64,000 bases of DNA from assembly GCF_937425535.1 (NCBI RefSeq), contig NZ_OW485601.1, positions 797,001 to 861,000 on the forward strand, written 5' to 3'. Source of the DNA: Rhodovastum atsumiense. Its GTDB lineage: Bacteria > Pseudomonadota > Alphaproteobacteria > Acetobacterales > Acetobacteraceae. A program made the position numbers and the translations under genes. The notes beneath the pieces are model-generated. The model worked only from the letters and a program-made list of their open reading frames with translations. It had not been told where the DNA came from and ran no database searches. Below are positions 46,715 to 54,792 of the stretch, piece by piece (within the stretch, counting starts at the first letter, position 1; every line of letters begins with the position of its first letter).

Positions 46715-47803
46715 TCATCCCTCGCCTGCCGGCCGCACATGGCGGGCCGCACCGGCGGGCGCGGACGACCCACGCACGACCAGCCGCCCGGTGAAGATGG
46801 TGCTGCGCGGCTCGGTCATGTTGTGCGTGGCCAGCCGCGCCAACAGGCTGCGCACCACTGCGATGCCGATATCATAGGTCGGCTGCGCGATGGTCGTGAT
46901 GCCGGGCCCGACCAGCGACGACCATTCGAGTTCGTCGAATCCCACCACTGCGAGATCGCCGGGCATGCGCAGGCCCAGGGCCTGCATGGCCTGCACGGTC
47001 CGCAGCGTCACCAGGCCACTGGCGGCGATCACCGCCCTGGGCCCGCGATCCGGGCCGGCCATGAACCGCGCCAGCGCCGCGCCCATGGCGCCCTCCTGGC
47101 GCAGATCGACCTCGCAGACCTCGCCGCTGCAGCCGGCCGCCGCCACCGCCTCGCGGAAGCCCAGGCCCCGTTCGATGCGCACGCTGACCCCGCGCAACGG
47201 CTCGGCCAGCAGCATGAGATCCCGATATCCGTTGCCGACCAAGTGGCGTGTTGCCTCGCCCATGGCGGCGATGTTGTCGAGCCCGACGAAATCGAACCGG
47301 CCGGCGGGCAGGTGCCGGTCCAGCAACACCACCGGCAGGTCCGCCGGCATCGCCTCGGGCACTTTTTCACCGCCCGGGCCGGCAAGGTTCAGGATCAGGC
47401 CCTCGATGCGATAGGCACGCAGCCCGGCGAGCAGCAGCTGTTCCTTCTCGGGACTGCCACCGCTGTTGCACAGGGCCAGCATGTAGCCGGCGCGCTGGCA
47501 TTCGTCCTCGGCGCCTTTCAGCACGGCGACCGAGTAGGGGTTGGTGACATCGGCGACCACCATGCCGATCAGCCGCGTATGCCCGCCTTTCAGGCTGCGC
47601 GCGATCTGGCTGGGCCTGTAGTTGAGCGCGGCGACCGCGTCCTCGATCTGCTTCCAGGTCGCCTCGGAGAGGACTTCGGATTTGCCGCTCAGATAGCGGG
47701 AGACGGTGGCTTTCGAGACCCCTGCCCGCTCCGCGACATCCACGATGGTTGTCGCGCGGCCAACGGGAATGCGGTACTCCTCGGCAGGCGATCCGCGTGA
47801 CAT
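46715..47803 (-). CDS. LacI-family transcriptional regulator
   Basis: A 362-residue LacI/GalR regulator. The DNA-binding head reads TIVDVAERAGVSKATVSRYL and VLSEATWKQIEDAVAALNYRPSQIARSLK with the hinge. The periplasmic-binding-like core follows (LIGMVVADVTNPYSVAVLKG, GLILNLAG, VVLLDRH, VVGFDELEWSSL). It resembles KdgR-type regulators of uronate genes. It lies directly upstream of kdgK in the same direction. The GAAACCGGTTTC sites before uxaC and kdgK are its likely operators; the ligand may be KDG or a uronate. An FNR-like box lies 60-73 bp upstream of its start. Confidence 0.92.
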   Translation of the reverse strand: MSRGSPAEEYRIPVGRATTIVDVAERAGVSKATVSRYLSGKSEVLSEATWKQIEDAVAALNYRPSQIARSLKGGHTRLIGMVVADVTNPYSVAVLKGAEDECQRAGYMLALCNSGGSPEKEQLLLAGLRAYRIEGLILNLAGPGGEKVPEAMPADLPVVLLDRHLPAGRFDFVGLDNIAAMGEATRHLVGNGYRDLMLLAEPLRGVSVRIERGLGFREAVAAAGCSGEVCEVDLRQEGAMGAALARFMAGPDRGPRAVIAASGLVTLRTVQAMQALGLRMPGDLAVVGFDELEWSSLVGPGITTIAQPTYDIGIAVVRSLLARLATHNMTEPRSTIFTGRLVVRGSSAPAGAARHVRPAGEG

Positions 47804-47862
47804 TTTGGCTCCGTCGGCATCAGGCGCGTGAGCTCATCTTGCCGCAGGGCAGTATTCGCGCG

Positions 47863-47876
47863 TTGACCTCGATCAA
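47863..47876. promoter_or_regulatory. FNR-like box upstream of the LacI-type regulator gene
   Basis: TTGACCTCGATCAA matches TTGAT-N4-ATCAA except for one base. It lies 60-73 bp upstream of the regulator's start. Confidence 0.55.
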
Positions 47877-48005
47877 TCGATGCACAGGACATCACTGCCC
47901 CGCGAAGTATTGCCAGCGCGCCCGCATCGGCAGGCAAGCAGCACGCCCATGGCGGATGGAAGACAGATCAGCCGGTCCGGACACCGGGATGCATGAACAG
48001 CCCAA

Positions 48006-48042
48006 GGCCCCCGCTACGTCATCCAGACGTCGCTCGGGGGCC
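48006..48042. other. stem-loop with two nested arms
   Basis: GGCCCCCG/CGGGGGCC (8 bp) encloses ACGTC/GACGT around ATCCA. It has no T-run. It may terminate the flavoprotein gene, whose stop is 212 bases upstream on the minus strand. Confidence 0.45.
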
Positions 48043-48253
48043 CCTGAGGATGAAGCGACTGTTCCGGTGCATCCACCAGACGACAGTTCGACGATTTCTT
48101 AGCCACCCACACCAAATCAGGCGGCAACCAGGAAGAAACCAGGTGGAATCATGTTTGTTACCCACCCTCCTGTATTCTTTTGAACGCTCGGAATGTTGCG
48201 CCAATACATGGGCGGTGTCAAGAGAATGTTGCGGTGGCAGCACCCCGGCGCGA

Positions 48254-49222
48254 TCACCCCGGATGGGCGTCAGCCGCCTCCGGTTCGTCCTCGGTTGGCA
48301 GCCCACAGCGGTTATGCACATGGGTGGCGGCTGCGGCGGCATGGGCCATCCCGACCACGATCTGGTCCAGCCCACGCACGATGTCGCCGGCCGCGTACAG
48401 CCCCGGCACGCTGGTCTGGGCATGGGCGTCGGTGATCAGGGCCCCCGAAGGGTCATGCGCCGCCCCCAGCGCGACGGCGAGCCCGGAACGATAGGTCAGC
48501 CCCAGCGCCGAATAGAGCACATCGAAACGATGCTCCGCGCCGTCCCCCATCCGGATCGCCGCGATCATGCCATCGCGCTGTTCCAGCGCCGCCACGGGCT
48601 GCTCGATCACCCGGATCCGGTGCCGCGCCACGATCTCCTGCTGCCGTGCATCCAGCCGCAACGGTTGCCCGAGCGTGAGCAACGTCACGTCCTCGGCATA
48701 GCTGCGGGCGATGAAGGCCGCCTCGCCGAGGCCGCGCGCGCCATGGCCGATGACCGCGATCCGCCGGTCACGCGATTCGAAGCCATCGCAGATCGGGCAG
48801 TAGCGCACCAGGCCGCGGCGCACCGCATCCGGCAGGTCGGGCAAGGCCGGCTCGACATCGACCGACCCGGTGGCCAGCACCACCCGCTCCGCCCGTATCT
48901 CGCAGCGCGTCCCGTCCTCGCGCGCAATCCCGGCGGCGAACAGGCCGCCCGTCCGGCGCAGTTGCGTCACCTCACCGGGCAGGATCGCCACGCCGTAGCG
49001 CCGCACCGCCGCACGGGCCCGCTCCAGGATCTCGGGACCGGGAATTCCCGCGGCGAAAAGCGGAATGTTGTGGCTCTTCGGGATCCAGGCGGCCCGCGGC
49101 GCGCCGGCATCGACCACCACCACGCGCCGCCGGAAGCGCGCCAGGTACAGCGCCGCCGTCAACCCGGCCGGTCCGCCACCGACGACCAGGCAGTCGAGGG
49201 TCTCATTGCCGACGTCCTGCAT
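48254..49222 (-). CDS. thioredoxin reductase-like FAD/NAD(P) oxidoreductase
   Basis: A 322-residue flavoprotein of the thioredoxin reductase family. The FAD site is DCLVVGGGPAGLTAALYLARF, the NAD(P) site IAVIGHGARGLGEAAFIARS (GxGxxG altered to GHGARG), the redox motif YCPICDGFE (CPIC, usual CATC) and the FAD tail GLYAAGDIVRGLDQIVVGMAHA. Length is standard. The ATG at 49222 is chosen; one at 49246 is equally possible. The redox partner is unknown. No thioredoxin gene is nearby. Confidence 0.87.
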   Translation of the reverse strand: MQDVGNETLDCLVVGGGPAGLTAALYLARFRRRVVVVDAGAPRAAWIPKSHNIPLFAAGIPGPEILERARAAVRRYGVAILPGEVTQLRRTGGLFAAGIAREDGTRCEIRAERVVLATGSVDVEPALPDLPDAVRRGLVRYCPICDGFESRDRRIAVIGHGARGLGEAAFIARSYAEDVTLLTLGQPLRLDARQQEIVARHRIRVIEQPVAALEQRDGMIAAIRMGDGAEHRFDVLYSALGLTYRSGLAVALGAAHDPSGALITDAHAQTSVPGLYAAGDIVRGLDQIVVGMAHAAAAATHVHNRCGLPTEDEPEAADAHPG

Positions 49223-49656
49223 CCTTCCCCGCCCTTCCGGCTGCATGCCTCCCAGACCAACGCAGGAGAGCAACGCCCGGGGGCAACGCGCCGGCGAGGC
49301 CAACAGCTTCGTGCGACCGCCCGTGATCCGGCACGGGCGGAGAGGCACCGCATGCAGGATAATGCAAAATAAACTAGCCCATAATTTACTGAATCCTACC
49401 AACAACCCTCAATATTGAATTGAATCTGTATAAAATGCCTTAGTGGAAATCCCTGTAAAGGCCATCACAAATAAGTGATTTGGCTACAAAATCATGCTAT
49501 ATTGCTTCTGCATCCGCTGTATGAGGTGAAGAGGTCAACCAGGACGTGAGGCAGCCGAGTCCCGCCGCGGTTTCGACGGCTCACCTGCCGCCCAACCGGA
49601 TCACCCCGGGTCCTCCGTTGGCCATTCGCAGGCGAGCCTTCCAGCGGAGCGGCATC
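49223..49656. other. AT-rich divergent promoter region
   Basis: 434 bp between divergent genes. The part 49362-49515 is clearly AT-rich. No inverted repeat of note is seen; it should carry the promoters of the flavoprotein and histidine kinase genes. Confidence 0.5.
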
Positions 49657-51759
49657 ATGCAGTCCTACCCGAGAGAACCCGGTCGTGCAGGACCGTGCCG
49701 GCCGCGCACAGACGAGCAGCGCGCGGTGGCCTGGGCTCCCTCCCCAGCCAGCGTCCCCCCGGTCAGCGTCCCCCCGGTCAGCGTCATGGGGCGTCCTACC
49801 GGTTCGCTCCGACCGCAGCCACAGGCACGCCCGGGGACGCACCATGCCCGCTCCCGCCCGGTCAAATGGCTCGGCGCGACGGCATGTCCGCTGGCCTGGC
49901 TGGCCTGGCTGGCCTGGAGCGGGACGGCCATGCCGCCGCTTGCAGCCGTGGAATTCAGGATCTGGCTGTACGGCGCGGCCACGGCCGGGTTGTTCGCCTG
50001 GACGGTGGCCCGGCTTTCCTGGCGGACAGAGCCGGGCCTGCTGCAACCGGCCGCCCCCACGCATGTCCCGCGCCCCGATGGCCGCATCCCGCTCGATCCG
50101 CCCCCATCGCCGCAACCGCTCGCTTCCCCCATCACGGCACCGGACCCTCCCATGGAGCGCGGCAATGTCGGGCTCGACGAAGCAGTGCGGCAGCGGATCG
50201 CCGAACTCGCCGCCAGCGAAGCCGGATACCGGACGTTCTTTGACCACGCCGAGGACAGCCTCTGCGAGATCGAGGTCACGGCGGACGGACGGTTTCTCTG
50301 CCGCAACATCAATCCCCACGCCGAGCACATCATGGGTGTCAGCGCCGCCGCCATCCGCGGCATGACCGCCGAGCAGATCCTCGGCGCCGATGCCGGCGCC
50401 CGCATCATCGCGGCGCTGCAACGCTGCGTCGCCGAAGGCGCGCTGCGCTACGAGGAAACCTGGCCGACGCCGCAGGGCCCGCGCATCACCGATACCAGCA
50501 TGGTGCCGCTGCGCGACGGTCCGGACGGCCGGGTGTCACGCGTGCTGTGCAGCATGCGCGACATCACCGAGCGGCGCGATCTGGAGCAGCGCCTGGCGCA
50601 GGCGCAGAAGATGCAGGCGCTCGGCCAGCTCGCGGGCGGCATCGCGCATGACTTCAACAATGTCCTGCAGGCGATCGAGGGCGGCGCCAGCCTGATCCTG
50701 CGCCAGTCCGGCCAGCGCGAAACGGTCGAGCGGCTCGCGCGCATCGTGGTCGACGCCGCCGGCCGGGGCTCAGCAATCACCCGCCGCCTGCTCGCCTTTG
50801 CCCGCCGGGGCGAGTTACGCGCCGAGCCGGTCGAGGCCGCGCTGCTGCTCGCGGAACTGCGCGAGGTGCTGGCCCCTACCCTGGGGGCGGCGATCACGGT
50901 GTGCGCCGAGGTGGCCCCCGGCCTGCCCGCGCTGCTGGCCGACAAGGGCCAGCTGGAAACGGTGCTGGTCAACCTGGCCACCAATGCCCGCGACGCCATG
51001 CCGGAAGGTGGCAGGCTGACGCTGACGGCGCAGCCGGAAACAGCCGGCACGGCGCATCCGGCCGGGCTGCAGCCCGGCCACTACGTCCGGCTCCAGGTCA
51101 CCGATACCGGCTGCGGCATGGACGCCCAGACCCTCGCCCGCGTGGGCGAACCTTTCTTCACCACCAAGCCCGCGGGCAAAGGCACCGGCCTTGGCCTTTC
51201 GATGGCCCGGGGCTTTGCCGAACAGTCCGGAGGCGCAATGGCGGTCCACAGCACACCCGGCCTGGGCACGACGGTCACGCTCTGGCTGCCCTCTCCCCCA
51301 CCGGCCGCGACGACCGGGTCTGCCGCCACGCCCCAGGACGAACCCCTGCCGGCACAGGCCCCCGTCGCCGCGCACCGCATCCTGGTCGTGGACGACGATC
51401 CGCTGGTGCGGGAAATGCTGTGCGCGAGCCTCGAGGATCTCGGCTACGCGGTGCAGGCCGAAGCCGATGCCGCCGCGGCATTGGCGCGGCTCGACACCGG
51501 ACTGGCCGTCGACGTCCTGCTGACCGATTTCTGCATGCCCGGGACCGATGGGCTGGCGCTGATCCGCGAGGCCCGGCTGCGCCGCCCCGACCTGCCGGCC
51601 GTGCTCTCGACGGGATATGCCGGCGACAGCGCGCCGCCATTCTCCGGTGGCGGCGTGCCACCGCGTTGCACCCTGCTGCAGAAGCCGTTCTCGCTGGAGA
51701 CGTTGCGTGACCGGCTCGCCACCGTCCTGGGCGACGGCACCACCCGGCCGCCGAGCTGA
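49657..51759 (+). CDS. hybrid sensor histidine kinase
   Basis: A 700-residue hybrid kinase from the ATG at 49657 (AGCGGAG upstream). Residues 1-65 are Pro/Arg-rich and encoded partly by 15-bp tandem repeats. Then come two membrane segments (ACPLAWLAWLAW and WLYGAATAGLFAWTV), a PAS domain (~185-310), HisKA with GGIAHDFNNVLQA (His331), HATPase (ATNARDAMP, DTGCGMD, GKGTGLGLSMA) and a C-terminal receiver with LLTDFCMPG (Asp624). The signal is unknown. It lies tail to tail with the rpfF-type gene, so it could sense DSF, though it lacks the five-helix input of RpfC. Confidence 0.9.
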   Translation: MQSYPREPGRAGPCRPRTDEQRAVAWAPSPASVPPVSVPPVSVMGRPTGSLRPQPQARPGTHHARSRPVKWLGATACPLAWLAWLAWSGTAMPPLAAVEFRIWLYGAATAGLFAWTVARLSWRTEPGLLQPAAPTHVPRPDGRIPLDPPPSPQPLASPITAPDPPMERGNVGLDEAVRQRIAELAASEAGYRTFFDHAEDSLCEIEVTADGRFLCRNINPHAEHIMGVSAAAIRGMTAEQILGADAGARIIAALQRCVAEGALRYEETWPTPQGPRITDTSMVPLRDGPDGRVSRVLCSMRDITERRDLEQRLAQAQKMQALGQLAGGIAHDFNNVLQAIEGGASLILRQSGQRETVERLARIVVDAAGRGSAITRRLLAFARRGELRAEPVEAALLLAELREVLAPTLGAAITVCAEVAPGLPALLADKGQLETVLVNLATNARDAMPEGGRLTLTAQPETAGTAHPAGLQPGHYVRLQVTDTGCGMDAQTLARVGEPFFTTKPAGKGTGLGLSMARGFAEQSGGAMAVHSTPGLGTTVTLWLPSPPPAATTGSAATPQDEPLPAQAPVAAHRILVVDDDPLVREMLCASLEDLGYAVQAEADAAAALARLDTGLAVDVLLTDFCMPGTDGLALIREARLRRPDLPAVLSTGYAGDSAPPFSGGGVPPRCTLLQKPFSLETLRDRLATVLGDGTTRPPS

Positions 51760-51822
51760 CGCCGGCGGCGCACGGGATGAGGGGGCGCCGGCGAGGGAAA
51801 CCTCCGGACCGGCCCGCCCGCT

Positions 51823-52824
51823 TCAGGCGTGCGCCAACGGGGCGGCCTCGGCGCAGCGCCGATCCTGGGCGGCGACCAGCCGCTGCATCCTGCGCAGATC
51901 CGCTTCCTCGAGGTTCAGCGCCGCATCGACCCAGATATCGACGACATCGAGCAATTCCTGCAGCGACACCGGGTTGACCCGGCGACGGACATGGGAAATG
52001 GCCTGGAAGGCATTCTGCCGGCGCCCCTGCCGGGCGATCAGCTCACGCACCGCCTGCTCGCCCTGTCCGTCTTCCACCAGCACGTCGATCACGCCCATGG
52101 CGTGCAACTCCTCGGCGGTATGGATCTGCCCGCTGCTGATCATCCGCCCGGCCTCGGCCGGGGCGATGCGGCGCGACAGATAGCTGTAGGCGCCCATGCC
52201 CGGAAACAGGTTGAACAGGATCTCGGGGAAGCCCAGGCGGGCCCGCCTCTCGGCCACGATCAGGTCGAAGGCCAGGGCACATTCGAAGCCACCGCCCAGG
52301 GCATCGCCCTGCACCAGGGCGATGGTGATCGCGCCGGCATCGTAGCCACGCGTGTTCTCGTGCAGGGCCCGCACCGCGCCATGGCCATACTGGCGCAGGG
52401 CGGCCCGGTCGCGCGCGCGGATCGCCCTGGCGAACAAGGCGAGGTCGCCGCCGAGATTGAAGACGCCCGGCCGGCGCGAGGCCATGACGAAATAACGCAA
52501 CTTCGTGCCGCCCGCGTCGAGCCCGACCTTGCCCATGTGGCGCACCGCCGCCTGCATGCGCGCGATGTCGGCCATCAGTTGCGGGGTGAAGCTGGCGCGT
52601 CCCTCCGGGCGCATGAAGCACCAGCAGGTTCCGGAAGCGGCGTCGAGTTCGAGATCAAGCGAGTCGTAGCAAGGAAACGGCAGGACGGCCGGAGAACGCA
52701 GGGTGATCAACCGCTCTCCCTCCTGCGCCGGCTCCGGCGTGACCTTGCGCAGGGCCGCCCCGGCCAGGAGCTGTGGGGGCACGGCCTGCGGCAGCACATC
52801 GGGGCTGGCGGGATGGAGCGACAT
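51823..52824 (-). CDS. rpfF: RpfF-type DSF synthase (crotonase family)
   Basis: A 333-residue crotonase-fold protein that matches RpfF of Xanthomonas, the synthase of the fatty-acid signal DSF. Key parts are RYFVMASRRPGVFNLGGDLA, ALVQGDALGGGFECALAFD with Glu181 and GFPEILFNLFPGMGAYSYLS with Glu201. These are 20 residues apart, like the catalytic Glu141 and Glu161 of Xanthomonas RpfF. It ends LVAAQDRR, also RpfF-like. The first 50 residues are extra compared with RpfF. The ATG at 52824 has AAAGGA upstream. It should act on acyl-ACP in the cytoplasm. Confidence 0.87.
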   Translation of the reverse strand: MSLHPASPDVLPQAVPPQLLAGAALRKVTPEPAQEGERLITLRSPAVLPFPCYDSLDLELDAASGTCWCFMRPEGRASFTPQLMADIARMQAAVRHMGKVGLDAGGTKLRYFVMASRRPGVFNLGGDLALFARAIRARDRAALRQYGHGAVRALHENTRGYDAGAITIALVQGDALGGGFECALAFDLIVAERRARLGFPEILFNLFPGMGAYSYLSRRIAPAEAGRMISSGQIHTAEELHAMGVIDVLVEDGQGEQAVRELIARQGRRQNAFQAISHVRRRVNPVSLQELLDVVDIWVDAALNLEEADLRRMQRLVAAQDRRCAEAAPLAHA

Positions 52825-53174
52825 CGGACCAAATCCTTTCTGGGCACTAAGCGCCGCCAGATCACATGAAGGGAATTGCTTATCAGTTAATTCGCGCGCC
52901 ATCCCGTGATCCGGCATCCATATCAACAGCGCGTGATGTATCCTGGAGTTTACAGCTGGCTCAAGTTGATAAATATTGAATGTTTTCTTGATAATTATTT
53001 CTGCTTCATTTGATTATATTTGCTTTGAAACATAATTTGGTTCGTAACAACACCGAACCTCCACCACCTGCGGTGGCAATCCCCGCAAATCTTTCGCGAG
53101 CCGGTGACGAGGCGTTGTTTGCCGCCCGCCATGGCGCTACGCAGTCGGCAATGTCCGCCCCGAGGAGTGCCGCC
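52825..53174. other. AT-rich divergent region between rpfF and gpmI
   Basis: 350 bp without a gene. The part 52925-53060 is AT-rich and contains TTGATAAATATTGAA, a weak half-match to an FNR box. The region should carry divergent promoters for rpfF and gpmI. Confidence 0.5.
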
Positions 53175-54698
53175 ATGCCCAACCTGCCCCGCCCCGTCAT
53201 GCTTGTCGTCCTGGACGGTTGGGGCTGGCGGGAGGATCCCGCCGACAACGCCGTGCGGGACGCCCAGACCCCCGTCTTCGACCGGCTCTGGGCCAGCTCC
53301 CCGCACGCCTTCCTGCGCACCTCCGGCCTCGATGTCGGGCTGCCCGACGGCCAGATGGGCAATTCCGAGGTCGGCCACATGAATATCGGCGCCGGCCGCG
53401 TGGTCATGCAGGACCTGCCGCGCATCGGCGCCGCCGTCGCCGACGGCTCGATCGGCACCATCCCCGCCCTGACCGACTTCATCACCACGCTGAAGGCCAG
53501 CGGCGGCACCTGCCACCTCATGGGACTGGTCTCGCCCGGCGGCGTGCACTCCCACCAGGACCATGCCATCGCGCTCGCCCGCCTGATCACCGCGGCCGGC
53601 GTCCCGGTGGCGGCCCACGCCTTCATGGACGGCCGCGACACCCCACCCCAGTCAGGCGGTGACGACATCCGCCGCTTCCAGGCCGACCTGCCGGCCGGGG
53701 CGCGCATCGCCACCGTGTCCGGACGCTACTACGCGATGGACCGCGACAAGCGCTGGGACCGCGTGGCCAAGGCCTACATGGCGATCGCCGAAGCCCAGGC
53801 ACCGGCCTTCGCCGATCCCCCGAGCGTGCTGGATGCCGCCTACGCCAACCAGATCACCGACGAATTCGTCGTCCCCGCCGTGGTCGCGGGCTATCGCGGC
53901 ATGAAGGACGGCGACGGCGTGCTGTGCTTCAATTTCCGCGCCGACCGCGCGCGCGAGATCCTCGGCGCCTTCACCGACCCCGCCTTCCCAGGCTTCGACC
54001 GCCCCCGCGCCCTGCGCTTCGCCGCCGTGCTCGGCATGACCCGCTACAGCGACGAACTGGCCCCCCGGATGTCCGCCCTGTTCCCGCCGCAGGTCATGGA
54101 CAACCTGCTCGGCGAGGTGGTGTCCGCCGCCGGCCGCACCCAGATCCGCATGGCGGAGACGGAAAAATACCCGCACGTCACCTACTTCCTCAACGGCGGC
54201 GAGGAAAAGCAGTACCCGGGCGAGGACCGCATCCTGGTGCCCTCCCCCAAGGTCGCCACCTACGACCTGCAGCCGGAAATGTCGGCCCCGGAACTGACCG
54301 ACAAGGCCGTGGCGGCGATCGAATCCGGGAAATACGACCTGATCGTGCTGAATTTCGCCAATCCCGACATGGTCGGCCATACCGGGATCCTGGAGGCCGC
54401 GATCACGGCGGTGCAGACAGTGGATGCCAGCCTGGGACGCATCCTGGCCGCGGTGGAGGCACAGGGCGGCGCCGTGGTGATCACCGCCGACCACGGCAAT
54501 TGCGAAATGATGCGCGACCCCGAGACCGGCGGACCACATACCGCCCATACCACCAACCCGGTGCCGGTGGTGCTGGCGGGACGGCCGGGCGTGAAACTGC
54601 GGGACGGGCGACTGGCCGATATCGCGCCGACCCTGCTGCAACTGATGGGGCTGCCGCAGCCGGCGGAAATGACCGGGCACTCGCTGATCGAGGCGTGA
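53175..54698 (+). CDS. gpmI: 2,3-bisphosphoglycerate-independent phosphoglycerate mutase
   Basis: A 507-residue GpmI. The motifs are VMLVVLDGWGWRE, MGNSEVGHMNIGAGRVV with the phospho-acceptor Ser, HAFMDGRDTPPQSG, FNFRADRAREI, LNFANPDMVGHTG and VVITADHGNCEMM for the two metal sites. It interconverts 3- and 2-phosphoglycerate with Mn2+. The ATG at 53175 has GAGGAG eight bases upstream. It starts the conserved block gpmI-envC-ctpA. The R4 repeat follows. Confidence 0.97.
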   Translation: MPNLPRPVMLVVLDGWGWREDPADNAVRDAQTPVFDRLWASSPHAFLRTSGLDVGLPDGQMGNSEVGHMNIGAGRVVMQDLPRIGAAVADGSIGTIPALTDFITTLKASGGTCHLMGLVSPGGVHSHQDHAIALARLITAAGVPVAAHAFMDGRDTPPQSGGDDIRRFQADLPAGARIATVSGRYYAMDRDKRWDRVAKAYMAIAEAQAPAFADPPSVLDAAYANQITDEFVVPAVVAGYRGMKDGDGVLCFNFRADRAREILGAFTDPAFPGFDRPRALRFAAVLGMTRYSDELAPRMSALFPPQVMDNLLGEVVSAAGRTQIRMAETEKYPHVTYFLNGGEEKQYPGEDRILVPSPKVATYDLQPEMSAPELTDKAVAAIESGKYDLIVLNFANPDMVGHTGILEAAITAVQTVDASLGRILAAVEAQGGAVVITADHGNCEMMRDPETGGPHTAHTTNPVPVVLAGRPGVKLRDGRLADIAPTLLQLMGLPQPAEMTGHSLIEA

Positions 54699-54715
54699 TG
54701 GCGGCCACTCCGTCT

Positions 54716-54790
54716 TGGGGCGTTGCCCCAAACCCCACCAGGAGGCTTTGCCTCCTGGACCTCCACCAAGGGCCTTGAGGCCCTTGGATC
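54716..54790. repeat. intergenic hairpin repeat, copy R4 (short)
   Basis: About 75 bp: GGGGCG/TGCCCC, CCAGGAGGC/GCCTCCTGG and CCAAGGGCC/GGCCCTTGG stems in the orientation of R3, without the core. It ends two bases before the envC start codon, so its stems lie in that gene's 5' leader. Confidence 0.85.
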
Positions 54791-54792
54791 CC

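Larger units (their letters stand above)
47804..48253. other. gap between lacI-type and flavoprotein genes
   Basis: 450 bp with no convincing gene. It contains an FNR-like box (47863-47876), a long imperfect stem-loop (48006-48042) and a less GC-rich stretch (48095-48200) of unknown origin. Confidence 0.5.

Noticed and set aside
48062-48200. Possible remnant of a transposase in the less GC-rich stretch
   Set aside because: No frame gives a recognisable transposase motif and no terminal inverted repeats are seen.
52964-52980. FNR box between rpfF and gpmI (TTGATAAATATTGAA)
   Set aside because: Only the left half matches; the right half has too many mismatches.
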